Shown here: in pieces, positions 45,153-55,028 of the stretch | Position numbering within the stretch: the stretch's first letter is position 1 | How the letters are laid out: each line of letters begins with the position of its first letter | From: JBPRGG01 sp051418075 | GTDB lineage: Bacteria > Bacteroidota > Bacteroidia > Cytophagales > Cyclobacteriaceae | Direction: 5' to 3' | Assembly: GCA_051418075.1 (NCBI GenBank) | Contig: JBPRGG010000010.1 | Coordinates: 1-64,000, forward strand | Length of the DNA stretch: 64,000 nt | Position numbers and translations under genes: made by a program | The notes under the pieces: model-generated | What the model was told of the DNA's origin: nothing | What the model saw: the letters and a program-made list of their open reading frames with translations, nothing else | Databases searched by the model: none

Positions 45153-46484
45153 ATGAAAGATTATTTGGTAATTATATGGATATTTTTATTGCCTTTAAAA
45201 TTGGCAGGTCATGATGCAGCGTTACCAAATATAGTTATTTTTCTGTCAGATGATCATGGGGCAGAGGATGCCGGTTGTTACGGCAATCAGGATATAAAAA
45301 CACCAGTCATTGACCAACTGGCCAGGGAAGGCATGCAGTTCAATAATGCTTATACCCCTTCAAGTATTTGTGCGCCTGCCAGAGCAACCTTATTTACAGG
45401 GTTATATCCATTTGCTAATGGTTGTAATCAAAATCATAGTAGTGTAAAGCCAGGAATAAATACCTTACCTGACTACCTTAAGCCTTTGGGTTATCAGGTT
45501 GTTTTGGCCGGGAAAAGTCATATAAAGCCAGTAGAGGCATTTGATTTTAAATATTTGGAAAGATATCAGGTGCCGGAATTCCTGAAAAAAGCCGGAAAGC
45601 AGCCTTTTTGCCTGATCATTGCCTACAATGCTCCGCACCAGCCTTATTTTAACCATAAAGAAGGTCATAAAAATATCATGGGTAAAAAATGGCTGCCCCG
45701 GACAGAAGAAACCTTGAGATATACCGCAGCCTATTATGATCATGTGGGTCAGCTTGATCATGAAATAGGCGAACATTTATATTGGCTGGAAAAATACGGG
45801 TTCTCTGATGCTGTTCAAATATATACCAGTGACCATGGTCCTGCCTTTCCATTTGCCAAATGGACGCTTTATAATCAAGGAATAAAAGTGCCTTTGATTA
45901 TTAAGTGGCCTGGTGTAGTGAAACCCGGCGCTAAAAACAATGATCTTGTCAGCTTTACTGATATTTTACCCACCTTATTGGAAATTGCCGGGGCGAAATT
46001 AACCCCTGGTGTGAATGGTAAGTCCATATTAAAACTTTTAAAAGGTCAGCAACAGCAAATTCATGATTTCCTGTTTGCTACTTATACCAATGAAGGTGTA
46101 ATGGGTGCCGATCGGTATCCCATTCGAGCTGTCTTTAATAAGGAATACAAGTTGATTGTGAATCTGGAAAACAAAAATGCCTTTAAAATAAAAAGAATGG
46201 ATCAGCCCGATACCAGGGCCCTGATAGACAGTTATCAGGTATTGCAATCATGGCTTAAGAGTTCAGATGTCAAAGATTCCATCCGTGCTGTTCACCATTG
46301 GCACCGCCCGGTCATAGAATTGTATCATTTGGCAGAAGATCCCTTTGAAATGCACAATCTAATTAATGATCCTGCCCATAATGAAATAGTACGTGCATAT
46401 TTAGACCGGCTCATGATCTGGATGACTGCCCAGAAGGATCCGGTACTGACTGATTTGAAAAAACTGCTTTATCAAATGAACTGA
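45153..46484 (+). CDS. Sulfatase (short S1 type, sulfamidase/N-sulfoglucosamine sulfohydrolase-like)
   Basis: 443 residues with a signal peptide (about 1-19). Metal ligands in LSDDHGAED (33-34), formylglycine motif CAPAR at Cys73, LAGKSHIKP (about 120), TSDHGPAFPFAKW (about 230) and a C-terminal LYHLAEDPFEMHNL. The short length and the YTPSSICAPARATLFTGLYP block resemble the heparan-N-sulfatase-like branch, but the specificity is uncertain. It follows SusD by 76 bases and precedes the beta-propeller gene by 3 bases, so it belongs to the locus 2 operon. Confidence 0.9.
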   Translation: MKDYLVIIWIFLLPLKLAGHDAALPNIVIFLSDDHGAEDAGCYGNQDIKTPVIDQLAREGMQFNNAYTPSSICAPARATLFTGLYPFANGCNQNHSSVKPGINTLPDYLKPLGYQVVLAGKSHIKPVEAFDFKYLERYQVPEFLKKAGKQPFCLIIAYNAPHQPYFNHKEGHKNIMGKKWLPRTEETLRYTAAYYDHVGQLDHEIGEHLYWLEKYGFSDAVQIYTSDHGPAFPFAKWTLYNQGIKVPLIIKWPGVVKPGAKNNDLVSFTDILPTLLEIAGAKLTPGVNGKSILKLLKGQQQQIHDFLFATYTNEGVMGADRYPIRAVFNKEYKLIVNLENKNAFKIKRMDQPDTRALIDSYQVLQSWLKSSDVKDSIRAVHHWHRPVIELYHLAEDPFEMHNLINDPAHNEIVRAYLDRLMIWMTAQKDPVLTDLKKLLYQMN

Positions 46485-46487
46485 ATT

Positions 46488-47861
46488 ATGAAGCGAAGAA
46501 ATTTTGTATACCAAACTTCAGCTGGATTGGCCGCATTTTTAGTTGCTCCCCAAATCTGGTATGGCGAAACTATTTATTCTCCTAAAAAAGGGTTTGATTT
46601 TACAACTTATCGGCCCGGACAAACCCTGGTGCCGATAATCAAGGTAACACCGGATGATGGTTATTACCTGCATACTTTTTATGATGAATGTCCATGGAGT
46701 CCTGATCGGGAAATGCTGGTGGTAACCCGGCTGCCCTATCAGGCTCAAAAGCCCAAATGGGGTGATGCAGCAGAAATCTGCCTGATCGATCTAAAAAACC
46801 AAACCATAGAAACAGTATATAAAACCAAAGCCTGGTCTTTTCAAGTGGGTGCCAATGCCCAATGGAGTGATGTTTCCAGCCGTTACTTATATACAAACGA
46901 CATCATTAATGGCCAGGCCGTATGCGTACGTATCGATCTGAATACCAGAAAAACAATGGCTTTTGCCGGTCCTAAATATGATATTTCTCCCGATGGCAGG
47001 TTGGCAGCCGGACCTGATTTTAATTATATTAACATCACTCAATATGGATATGGCATTCCGGATCCTCCCAGTAGTATACCATTATCATTAAAGAAAAACC
47101 AGATGGAATCGGAAGGCTTGTGGCTGACCGATCTGCAAAAAAACAAAAAGAAACTGCTGGTAAATCTAAACCAGTTTTATGAACATGCCATTCCTCAGGA
47201 TCAGCAGTTTTACAAAGATGGCGTTTATTATCTTTTCCATACCAAATTCAATAAACAGGGAAACAGGATCATGCAGGTTTTTCGCTGTTTGTTTAATGGT
47301 GAAGGCCGCCATGCCTCTCTTTTCACTCTGAATACAGATGGAGAAAATATAAAACAGTGTCTGCCCCGGGAAAAGTGGAATCAAAAAGCAAGATTAGGCG
47401 GTAGTGGCAACCATCCTAACTGGCATCCGGATGGAGAGCATATCATCATGAACACGATCCCCACCTGGTTGGGGTATCAGGATATGATGTTTTCCATGTT
47501 TAAATATGATGGTTCTGATTTCAGGATCTTAACCGAAAAGCATATGGGGAGTGGACATCCCAGTGTAGAACCTTCAACCCGTTATTTAATATCGGATGCC
47601 TATATGAAGCAAACTTATGTAGTAAAGGGAGATGAAATACCCTTGAGATTCATTGATCTTAAAGAAGACCGGGAGCACCAGCTTTGTACCATTTCAAACA
47701 ATGTGGGCAACCAGGGGAAGATGTATTCTGATGAAGGAGGCAGTCAATTTAAACTGGATCCACATCCGGCCTGGAGCAGGAATTACCGGTCCATTTGTTT
47801 TAATGGCGCGATCAAAGGCCAGCGGCAGGTATTTATCGCAGATCTCAGCCAAATGATATGA
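46488..47861 (+). CDS. Exported beta-propeller protein (oligogalacturonate lyase-like fold)
   Basis: 457 residues. The N-terminus (MKRRNFVYQTSAGLAAF) has two arginines before a hydrophobic stretch, which suggests a Tat signal. Repeated strands with SPDREMLVV, WSDVSSRYLYTND, SPDGRLAAG, HPNWHPDGEHIIMNT, HPAWSRNYRSICFNG indicate a beta-propeller like that of PL22 oligogalacturonide lyases. Conserved His and Asp/Arg residues are present, but a lyase assignment was not confirmed. It lies between two sulfatase-associated genes in locus 2, so it may act on unsaturated uronate ends. Confidence 0.7.
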   Translation: MKRRNFVYQTSAGLAAFLVAPQIWYGETIYSPKKGFDFTTYRPGQTLVPIIKVTPDDGYYLHTFYDECPWSPDREMLVVTRLPYQAQKPKWGDAAEICLIDLKNQTIETVYKTKAWSFQVGANAQWSDVSSRYLYTNDIINGQAVCVRIDLNTRKTMAFAGPKYDISPDGRLAAGPDFNYINITQYGYGIPDPPSSIPLSLKKNQMESEGLWLTDLQKNKKKLLVNLNQFYEHAIPQDQQFYKDGVYYLFHTKFNKQGNRIMQVFRCLFNGEGRHASLFTLNTDGENIKQCLPREKWNQKARLGGSGNHPNWHPDGEHIIMNTIPTWLGYQDMMFSMFKYDGSDFRILTEKHMGSGHPSVEPSTRYLISDAYMKQTYVVKGDEIPLRFIDLKEDREHQLCTISNNVGNQGKMYSDEGGSQFKLDPHPAWSRNYRSICFNGAIKGQRQVFIADLSQMI

Positions 47862-48589
47862 AATCTTTGAAGACAAATTTGTTAGTGATACCCATATTGT
47901 TTTTGGTGAATGTGGCATTGGCCCAGGAAAGTGCCGGCAGACATGCACCTGAACTGATCTATGAAAATGATTTTTCAGATCCGGCAAAAGTAAAAGACTG
48001 GATCATGGAAGGTCCGGGAAAAACGCTATTTAAGGATGGATGGATGCATATGTATTCGCCCGGGGAGGAGTTTCATCATGTATTTTGGTGCCCCAAAGAC
48101 TTTCCTGATAGTATTATAGTGGAATGGGAAGCACAAAACATGGAACCTGATGCCGGACTTTGTATCCTGTTTTTTGCCGCCCATGGTACAGGTGGAAGGG
48201 ATATATTTGATCCTGCATTACCCGAACGTGATGGTGATTTCACCTATTACATCAAGGATCAACTGAACAGTTATCACATTTCCTATTATGCCAATACACC
48301 TATGAAGCCTGATCGGGGTGACTCTCACCTGCGAAAGAATAATCAGTTCAGGCTGGTTTTTACCGGAGCGGAAGGGATACCGACTAATTCTGAAGCCATT
48401 CATCAGTTGAGGTTAGTAAAGGAAGGTAATCATATTCAATTTTTAGTTGATCAACGAAAAATCATTGACTGGACAGACAACCACGAAAATGATCCACGAC
48501 CGTATTACAAGGGCGGAAAGATAGGTTTGCGGCAAATGCAGTGGACTCATTTCAGGTATCGGAATTTTCGGGTTTATAAAATTAAATGA
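47858..48589 (+). CDS. DUF1961-family secreted protein
   Basis: 243 residues with a signal peptide (cleaved near ALA|QES). The remainder matches the DUF1961 concanavalin-like fold: YENDFSDP, WEAQNMEPDAGLCILFFAAHG, GDFTYYIKDQLNSYHISYY, DSHLRKNN and GGKIGLRQMQWTHFRYRNF. Proteins of this family commonly lie beside polysaccharide lyases and sulfatases in marine PULs. The gene overlaps the propeller gene by 4 bases (ATGA), which implies translational coupling. Confidence 0.88.
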   Translation: MKSLKTNLLVIPILFLVNVALAQESAGRHAPELIYENDFSDPAKVKDWIMEGPGKTLFKDGWMHMYSPGEEFHHVFWCPKDFPDSIIVEWEAQNMEPDAGLCILFFAAHGTGGRDIFDPALPERDGDFTYYIKDQLNSYHISYYANTPMKPDRGDSHLRKNNQFRLVFTGAEGIPTNSEAIHQLRLVKEGNHIQFLVDQRKIIDWTDNHENDPRPYYKGGKIGLRQMQWTHFRYRNFRVYKIK

Positions 48590-48610
48590 CCAAAACTTTA
48601 AAATGATTAA

Positions 48611-50026
48611 ATGAAAATGAAGAATATCATGCTTTTTTTCAGTTTGATGACCCTGATTTTTTCAGATCAGGCTATTCAAGCCTCACCCAATTTTATACTC
48701 ATTCTTACCGATGATCATGGTTGGACCAGTTTATCTACTCAAATGGATATTCGTCTGTCAGGATCCCGCAGTGATTACTATGAAACGCCCCATATTGATC
48801 GTTTAGCTGATTTGGGTATGCGATTTTCCCGGGGATATGCCCCGGCTGCCATTTGTACACCAACCCGTAGAAGCATATTATATGGTCAGTCAGCTATTCG
48901 TCAAGGTGATGAAGCAGGTTTTGCAGCACGATACCATCCGGATAAACATGATTTTTTAACCATACCCCTTATGTTAAAGCAGGTAAACGAACAATATAAA
49001 ACGGCTCATTTTGGTAAATGGCACATTCAGGGAGAGTTCTTTCCGGAAGATGTAAGTTATGATGAAAGTGATGGAAACACCAATAACAGCGGTGGGAATA
49101 TGTTTGAAGATAAAGCTGACAAATGGAAAAAGACTTTTTTTAGTGGAGACCCAAAGAAGGCTGATCAAATCACGTCCCGGGGAATTAATTTTATCAAAAG
49201 ATGTGTAAGTTCAGGGCATCCGTTTTATTTACAGCTTTCCCATTATGCCACTCATGTAGATATTCAGGCCAAAACAGAGGACTATGATAGATTCAGTGAT
49301 AAACCCAGGGGTAAGGTGCATGACCATCCCGGTTATGCTGCAATGTTATATCATCTGGATCAGGGTATTGGAAAACTATTGGATTACGTTGATCAAATAG
49401 GTATTGCCGACCATACCTATATTATTTTGATGTCTGATAATGGCGGGGTTGAATTCATTCCTCCTTCCGGAAACAAGCTGCTTCATCCTGATCAAAACCC
49501 CCAAAAACAACGCAATTTTCCTCTTCGTGGGGGCAAATGGGTATTGTTTGAAGGTGGTATCAGGGTTCCATTTATCATAAAAGGACCAGGGATTAAATCA
49601 GGGTCCCAGTGTAATCAGCCGGTAATAGGATACGACCTGTTGCCTACTTTGGCCGATTTGGCCGGTTACCAGGAGAAACTACCGGAATACATTGATGGTG
49701 TTAGTTTCAAAAATCTATTGTTCCAGCCAGAGCAACCACTAGATAGAAAAGATGAAGCTTTGTATTTTCATCGTTATTCTGGATCCTATCCTCATTCGGC
49801 TATCATAATGGGTCAGTATAAACTGGTGAAATTTTGGAAAAGCAGCGGCATGAAAAGGGCTGGAGTCGAATTGTATGATTTAAAAGCTGACCGGGAAGAA
49901 GTTCATGATATTGGGAATGATTTGACTGAGGAAAAAGCTTTTTTAGAAGAGAAACTGATGGATTATATTAAAAAGGTGAACCCGGAATTACTGAGCCAAC
50001 TGCAGGATTATAAAAATTACAACTGA
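48611..50026 (+). CDS. S1-family sulfatase of locus 2
   Basis: 471 residues with a signal peptide (about 1-24). Metal Asp pair at TDDHGWT (33-34), formylglycine motif CTPTR at Cys82, TAHFGKWHI, LMSDNGGVEF, GGIRVPFIIKGPG and a C-terminal LYDLKADREEVHDI. The long insertion after residue 135 (DESDGNTNNSGGN) is unlike the other sulfatases here. It is the second sulfatase in the locus 2 operon and follows the DUF1961 gene by 21 bases. Confidence 0.93.
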   Translation: MKMKNIMLFFSLMTLIFSDQAIQASPNFILILTDDHGWTSLSTQMDIRLSGSRSDYYETPHIDRLADLGMRFSRGYAPAAICTPTRRSILYGQSAIRQGDEAGFAARYHPDKHDFLTIPLMLKQVNEQYKTAHFGKWHIQGEFFPEDVSYDESDGNTNNSGGNMFEDKADKWKKTFFSGDPKKADQITSRGINFIKRCVSSGHPFYLQLSHYATHVDIQAKTEDYDRFSDKPRGKVHDHPGYAAMLYHLDQGIGKLLDYVDQIGIADHTYIILMSDNGGVEFIPPSGNKLLHPDQNPQKQRNFPLRGGKWVLFEGGIRVPFIIKGPGIKSGSQCNQPVIGYDLLPTLADLAGYQEKLPEYIDGVSFKNLLFQPEQPLDRKDEALYFHRYSGSYPHSAIIMGQYKLVKFWKSSGMKRAGVELYDLKADREEVHDIGNDLTEEKAFLEEKLMDYIKKVNPELLSQLQDYKNYN

Positions 50027-50037
50027 ATGCTATACTA

Positions 50038-52569
50038 ATGAGCCAAAAAATCCCAAAAATCGCTCTATCAGTTGTTATTTTGTCTGTCATGATGCTAATA
50101 GGGAATACCCATGACCCACCTGCATCTCACAATAAGAAAGAAAAACATCTTCCGGATGAAATCCATCCCAGGATCCGGCAGTGGAATAGTCCCTCGGGAG
50201 GAATAGAGGCTAAGACAAACCCGCCTTCATTTTTGTGGCCCATTGCTGAAGAGGGAAATTACACCATCAGGATTTCTCGCGATTCATTGTTTGCCAAAGA
50301 GGAGGTCAGACAATCTGATTTGTCATGGGCCATTTATAATCCCCATCAAAAATTAGGAGAAGGTACCTGGTACTGGCAAGTGAAATCATCAGATGGTGCC
50401 TGGCAACCCCGGTCCAGGTTCAAAATATCAGGCACTACGCCAACTTATGTTACTCCGGCATTCTCCCAACTATTGCAGGGAATTCCTCAATCACATCCCC
50501 GGCTGTTGATCTTTGCCAGGGAGCTGAACAGTTTAAGAAAACGTGCCGGAGGCTATGAGGATAACAAAATAATTTTGCAAAAGGCAGATGAAGCTATAAA
50601 TAAGGAGTTGCCTGCTGAAGAAGAGGCAGAACCGGCTTTTCAAGGGAAAACGGAATATCAGACTAAAAAAATAGCCAAAGATTTCAGTAAAAAAGTAGGT
50701 AGAGAGGTGTTAAAGATGGTTGAGCCGGTTTGCCAGGCTTTTATTTTGACCGGTAATGAAAAGTATTTATTGCCGGTTCTGCAATGGTCCCGGCAACTAA
50801 GCAGTTGGGATCCGGAAGGGCCTACCAGGGTGAATGATTTTGCTGATAGTCAGATCATGTATTCCATGGCACTCATTTATGACACCTTCTATGATAAATT
50901 AGCAAAAACAGACAAAAAGCAGTTACTGGAGGCTATTGCAGCCAGAGGATCACATTTTTATGATCATTGGATCAATAACCTGGAAGCCCGACTGGTTTCA
51001 AATCATGTTTGGCAATTTAATCTGTACAGATTATTTATGACTTCCCTGGCTGTGATGGGAGATTTACCGGAAGCAAAGAACTGGATGCATTATATCTACG
51101 ATATTTGGCTGGCCCGGGCCCCAATCCTGGGTGGGGCTGACGGTGGCTGGGTACATGGTGTATCTTATTTTCATATTAATACCGTTACCCTGCTTGACCT
51201 TCCGGCCAAATTGGAGAAGATCACCGGTTTTAATTATATTCAGGATGATTTTTATGCAAACAACATGACCTGGTTGAATTATGCCTATCCTCCCTTTTCC
51301 ACCAGTGATGGCTTTGCCGATGGATCGGAAGCTAAATATGCTCCTGACCTGCAGATCTTAGGATATGTTGATGCGCTGGCCCGTATAAATCAGGACCAGT
51401 TAGCCAGTTGGTATCTTTCCAGGGTATTAGCGGAAAAAACTGATCATATTTTTCAAAATGATGATTTTCGTTGGTACAGGATTTCGAGGGGATATTTAAC
51501 CTCAGTACCTGAGCCTTCAGATGATAATGCCTTACCGCTGGCTAGCCTGTTTCCGGAGGTGGGAATGGTCTATATGCACAGCAATCTGAATGATCATCAT
51601 GACAATATGATGATTGCCATGCGAAGCAGTCCCTATGGAGCCTACAGCCATATGCATGCTGATCAGAATACTTTTAATATAGCTTACGGAGGTAAACGCC
51701 TGTTCTTCAATTCAGGTTATAAAGTTTCAATGGCCGATAAACATTCGGTAGACTGGTATAAGGCTACCCAGGGGCATAATGGAATACTTATCAATGGAAA
51801 AGGACAGAAGCAAACAACAGCCGGTTGGGGATATATTTCCGGTTTCATTCATGGCAACAAAATATCTTATGCTGCAGGAGATGCTGCGGCTGCTTATAAT
51901 TTTGGTGTAAATGAAGATTTGGTTCAAACTTTCAGACGACATGTTTTAATGTTGCGTCCACAACCTGTCATTATCATTTATGATGAGCTGGAAGTGACCA
52001 GGGAATCAACCTTTAGCTGGCTCATCCATAGTTATCATGAAATCATAAAAGAAACAGAGAGTTGGTTTTTCACGGAAAATGAGGGGGCAAAAGGTTGGGT
52101 TTATTTAACTGGTAGTCAGCAGCTTGATTTTGAAGTGACCGATCAGTTTGGGGTCGAACCAGAAAATTTCCGGCGAAAGGAGGGAGGGAAAAATTTATAC
52201 CCTGACCAATGGCATTTTAAAGCGAATAATTCAGCCAAATCTAAAAAGATGCGTTTTTTGGCTATCATTCAAATCGCAGTTGATTCAAAGAAACCAGAGG
52301 TGGTTAAGAAGGCTGAAGGTGCGTTTCTGGTTGATGGCTGGCAAATCACAGCCCAACTGGATGTAGACCAGCAGGCCAGCATCATGGTCTGCGATACAAG
52401 TCAATCAGTTACTTTTACATCTTCGGGCCACTTGAAACAGGAACATGCGCGTTTAACTGGTGAGCAGAAGCCAACTTTAATAGAGTTTGTTGAGGGAAAA
52501 GAAGTAGTGAAGACCTCTGATATTCATCTTCCCAGATCATTTGATGAAGCTTATGCCAATTTAAAATAG
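50038..52569 (+). CDS. Heparinase II/III-family polysaccharide lyase with DUF4962-type N-terminal domain
   Basis: 843 residues with an N-terminal hydrophobic segment. A fibronectin-like stretch (about 45-135) precedes an (alpha/alpha) toroid of the DUF4962 kind (about 140-480) and a C-terminal beta-sandwich of the heparinase II/III type (about 495-740) that contains the SHMHADQNTFNIAYGG block. Members such as the PL12, PL37 and PL40 groups cleave uronate polysaccharides by beta-elimination. The PL subgroup was not fixed. It closes the locus 2 operon, 11 bases after the second sulfatase, and suggests a sulfated uronic-acid polymer as the substrate. Confidence 0.85.
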   Translation: MSQKIPKIALSVVILSVMMLIGNTHDPPASHNKKEKHLPDEIHPRIRQWNSPSGGIEAKTNPPSFLWPIAEEGNYTIRISRDSLFAKEEVRQSDLSWAIYNPHQKLGEGTWYWQVKSSDGAWQPRSRFKISGTTPTYVTPAFSQLLQGIPQSHPRLLIFARELNSLRKRAGGYEDNKIILQKADEAINKELPAEEEAEPAFQGKTEYQTKKIAKDFSKKVGREVLKMVEPVCQAFILTGNEKYLLPVLQWSRQLSSWDPEGPTRVNDFADSQIMYSMALIYDTFYDKLAKTDKKQLLEAIAARGSHFYDHWINNLEARLVSNHVWQFNLYRLFMTSLAVMGDLPEAKNWMHYIYDIWLARAPILGGADGGWVHGVSYFHINTVTLLDLPAKLEKITGFNYIQDDFYANNMTWLNYAYPPFSTSDGFADGSEAKYAPDLQILGYVDALARINQDQLASWYLSRVLAEKTDHIFQNDDFRWYRISRGYLTSVPEPSDDNALPLASLFPEVGMVYMHSNLNDHHDNMMIAMRSSPYGAYSHMHADQNTFNIAYGGKRLFFNSGYKVSMADKHSVDWYKATQGHNGILINGKGQKQTTAGWGYISGFIHGNKISYAAGDAAAAYNFGVNEDLVQTFRRHVLMLRPQPVIIIYDELEVTRESTFSWLIHSYHEIIKETESWFFTENEGAKGWVYLTGSQQLDFEVTDQFGVEPENFRRKEGGKNLYPDQWHFKANNSAKSKKMRFLAIIQIAVDSKKPEVVKKAEGAFLVDGWQITAQLDVDQQASIMVCDTSQSVTFTSSGHLKQEHARLTGEQKPTLIEFVEGKEVVKTSDIHLPRSFDEAYANLK

Positions 52570-52682
52570 TAAATACTTATCCGCATATTTTCATGATTTT
52601 GATTGAGAATTGCTTCATTTTGGTCCGATAAAAAAATCCATGCGAAAGCATAAATTGTCTATTCTATAATCTTGTTTTGGAA

Positions 52683-52709
52683 TGCAAATTTGCACTGTCA
52701 ATAATGACA
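52683..52709. promoter_or_regulatory. Palindromic operator candidate upstream of the AhpD-like operon
   Basis: TGCAAATTTGCA (52683-52694) is a perfect palindrome. Right after it TGTCA (52696-52700) and TGACA (52705-52709) form a second dyad. The pair lies 23-49 bases before the start codon of the AhpD-like gene and could be bound by the AraC regulator encoded in the same operon. Confidence 0.4.
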
Positions 52710-52731
52710 CATAACTTAAATCATTAAAAAA

Positions 52732-53262
52732 ATGGAAAATTTCATCGTTCCAAAAAAGGAAGAAGTTTCAGAAAAAAATCAGCAACTTTTTGTCAATTTA
52801 AACAAAGCCCTTGGCTTTGTACCCAATCTATATGCTATTATGGCATATTCTGAGCATGGACTGGCTCGATACCTGACTTTTCAGAGTGGGAAAACCTCAC
52901 TCAACAACAAGGAAAAAGAAGCGGTCAATCTGATTGTCAGTCAGATTAACCAATGTAAGTATTGTCTAAGCGCCCATACTGTTCTTGGTATCATGAATGG
53001 CTTTAATGAAGACGAGATATTAAAAATCAGAAGTGGTTCAAGCAGTAATGATAAATTGAACAGTTTGGTTCACTTGACTATAGAGCTTACCCAAAATAAG
53101 GGAAGGGTAAGTGAAGATACACTTAACCATTTTTATCAAAATGGCTATACCAATGAGAACCTTATTGATGTGATCTTGCAAATAAGTGACAAGATTGCCA
53201 TGAATTACTTGCATAATCTAACCCAGATAGAAATTGATTTTGCCATTGCAGAAGAAATATAA
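52732..53262 (+). CDS. AhpD-like/carboxymuconolactone decarboxylase-family protein
   Basis: 176 residues of the alkylhydroperoxidase-like fold. The CKYCLSAH block gives Cys75-x-x-Cys78 with His82, the redox centre of AhpD-type peroxidases. The length and the FNEDEILKIRSGSS region resemble the peroxidase-related branch. It is the first of three genes with tiny gaps or overlaps. The other two are a DUF1348 protein and an AraC regulator, so it may form a small stress or detoxification operon. Confidence 0.92.
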   Translation: MENFIVPKKEEVSEKNQQLFVNLNKALGFVPNLYAIMAYSEHGLARYLTFQSGKTSLNNKEKEAVNLIVSQINQCKYCLSAHTVLGIMNGFNEDEILKIRSGSSSNDKLNSLVHLTIELTQNKGRVSEDTLNHFYQNGYTNENLIDVILQISDKIAMNYLHNLTQIEIDFAIAEEI

Positions 53263-53264
53263 TT

Positions 53265-53681
53265 ATGAGAGAAGAAAAAAGATTTCCGTTACCTCCATTT
53301 ACCTTAGATTCTGCCAGGGAGAAGGTGCAATTGGCAGAAGATGCCTGGAACTCTAAAGATCCGGTGGCTGTATCAGAAGCTTATACAATTGATACAGAAT
53401 GGCGAAACAGAACCATATTCATTAATGGCAGAGAAAGGGTACAGGCTTTTTTAAAAAGAAAATGGGATAATGAACTGAATTATAAATTAAAAAAAGAACT
53501 TTGGGGTTTTAAAGATAACAGAATGGCGGTTAGATTTGAATACGAATACCATAATAAAGAAGGAAAATGGTTTAGAGCTTACGGCAATGAACTATGGGAG
53601 TTTGATGAAAATGGATACATGCGGAAAAGGTATGCAAGTATCAATGATTTACCGATTGAAGAAAAAGACAGAAAATTGTGA
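53265..53681 (+). CDS. DUF1348 (NTF2-like) protein
   Basis: 138 residues with the DUF1348 pattern: PPFTLDSAREKVQLAEDAWN, DTEWRNRTIFINGRE, FLKRKWDNELNY, RFEYEYHNKEGKWFRAYGNELWEF and RYASINDLPI. The family adopts the NTF2-like fold; its biochemical role is not established. It starts 2 bases after the AhpD-like gene and its stop overlaps the start of the AraC gene. Confidence 0.92.
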   Translation: MREEKRFPLPPFTLDSAREKVQLAEDAWNSKDPVAVSEAYTIDTEWRNRTIFINGRERVQAFLKRKWDNELNYKLKKELWGFKDNRMAVRFEYEYHNKEGKWFRAYGNELWEFDENGYMRKRYASINDLPIEEKDRKL

Positions 53682-54562
53682 TTGATAACCAAACCCACAC
53701 CTTAGTAGACAATAAAACTGGCGAAATGGTTTTCAAACTTTACAGGTTTGAAAGCCTTCGTCATTTTGACCATATTCAGCGTTTAAATTACTATTCATTA
53801 ATCTGGATTCAAAGGGGTAATGGTAAAGCTCAAATTGAAACCGAAAAATATTCCTATGCTGATCATCATCTTTTTGCCTGTTCACCCTATCAGCCTTTTA
53901 TGTTTCAAGCTGAAACTAAAACACAAGGGGTTGTTGTAAATTTTCATCCTAATTTCTTTTGTATTCACAAACATCATACAGAAGTGGCATGTGATGGTGT
54001 ATTATTCAATAATATTTATGAGTATCCTTATTTTAAAGTAAATCAATCTGAAGGAGAATCGCTTAACTGGATAATTTCTGAGATGGAAAAAGATATTCAA
54101 CAAAACAGTTTAGCCATTAATGAAGCTATTTTGTCCTACCTGAAATTATTTTTGATTAACTGTTCCAGAATTAAAAAGCAAAATTACCCGGAAATACAAT
54201 TAGATGAACGGCAAGATCAAGAAAAATTCATTGTGCAACAACTAAAAAAGTTCATAGAAAATAGATTCAGAACCTTACACTCTCCCAAGGAGTATGCTGA
54301 TTTATTGCATATATCTCCCAATGCATTAAGTAAAATAGTGAAAGCTGCCTATAACAAAACGACATCTGCTTTAATTGCAGAGCGTATCATTATAGAAGCG
54401 AAGCGAGAATTATATCTAACGAACAAATCGGTAGAGGAAATTGCAGCAATGTTAGGCTACGATGATTCATTTTATTTCAGCAGGTTTTTTAAAAAACATA
54501 CCAATATATCGCCCAGTTTATATCGTAAAACAGTCGGTTATAACCGAGCTGCTAAATTATAA
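53678..54562 (+). CDS. AraC-family transcriptional regulator
   Basis: 294 residues. The start is a GTG at 53678 that overlaps the preceding stop (GTGA); the next Met (17 codons on) is a possible alternative. Residues ~30-130 form a cupin-like sensor part, and ~190-290 the AraC double helix-turn-helix (YADLLHISPNALSKIVK and IAAMLGYDDSFYFSRFFKKHTNISPSLYRK spread over two units). It probably regulates the AhpD-like/DUF1348 operon to which it belongs. Confidence 0.92.
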   Translation: MIDNQTHTLVDNKTGEMVFKLYRFESLRHFDHIQRLNYYSLIWIQRGNGKAQIETEKYSYADHHLFACSPYQPFMFQAETKTQGVVVNFHPNFFCIHKHHTEVACDGVLFNNIYEYPYFKVNQSEGESLNWIISEMEKDIQQNSLAINEAILSYLKLFLINCSRIKKQNYPEIQLDERQDQEKFIVQQLKKFIENRFRTLHSPKEYADLLHISPNALSKIVKAAYNKTTSALIAERIIIEAKRELYLTNKSVEEIAAMLGYDDSFYFSRFFKKHTNISPSLYRKTVGYNRAAKL

Positions 54563-55028
54563 TTATTTAATGGCACCCAATTCTAATGGAAATAAAGCTT
54601 TTCTGACTGCAAATCTCTCATTTTGACTGTCTGTTGCCGGTTATGGTTGGGCACCCCTACCTGCGTCAAGAAGTTTTGTATCGATGGCGAAATTGTGACG
54701 GACCTCCTGGCCCTTTGGTTCATCAGCATGGAGCATCTCATCCCACCACATTACGTTGTCTGTCACTAATGTCAGAATTTAGTTCCAAAAGATTTCCTGA
54801 CCATTCGTCATTACTGTCAGGAGAAATCTATTTAAAAGTTTGATCATCCCGGGTAGAACCAAAGGTTATCATCTATAGTCCACAAATGACCAGGAAAACA
54901 AGGCCATAGTTTAAAAAAAAACTATGCGGCTGCATCACGTTTTGCTTATACATAGATTTATAAAAATCGACAAATAGCTAATTGACACAGATTTAATGGT
55001 TAAATAGTATAAATACTACACTTATTAT
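54563..55028. other. Intergenic region with no recognised gene
   Basis: No frame here is convincing. CGTCATTACTGTCAGG (54806-54821) followed by AGAAATCTATTT resembles the CGTCATTTCGAC...GGAGAAATCT repeat at 416-445 and may be a degenerate copy. No terminator was identified for the AraC gene. Confidence 0.4.

Noticed and set aside
54634..54843. 69-codon ORF after the AraC gene
   Set aside because: No recognised family; part of it covers a degenerate boilerplate repeat.
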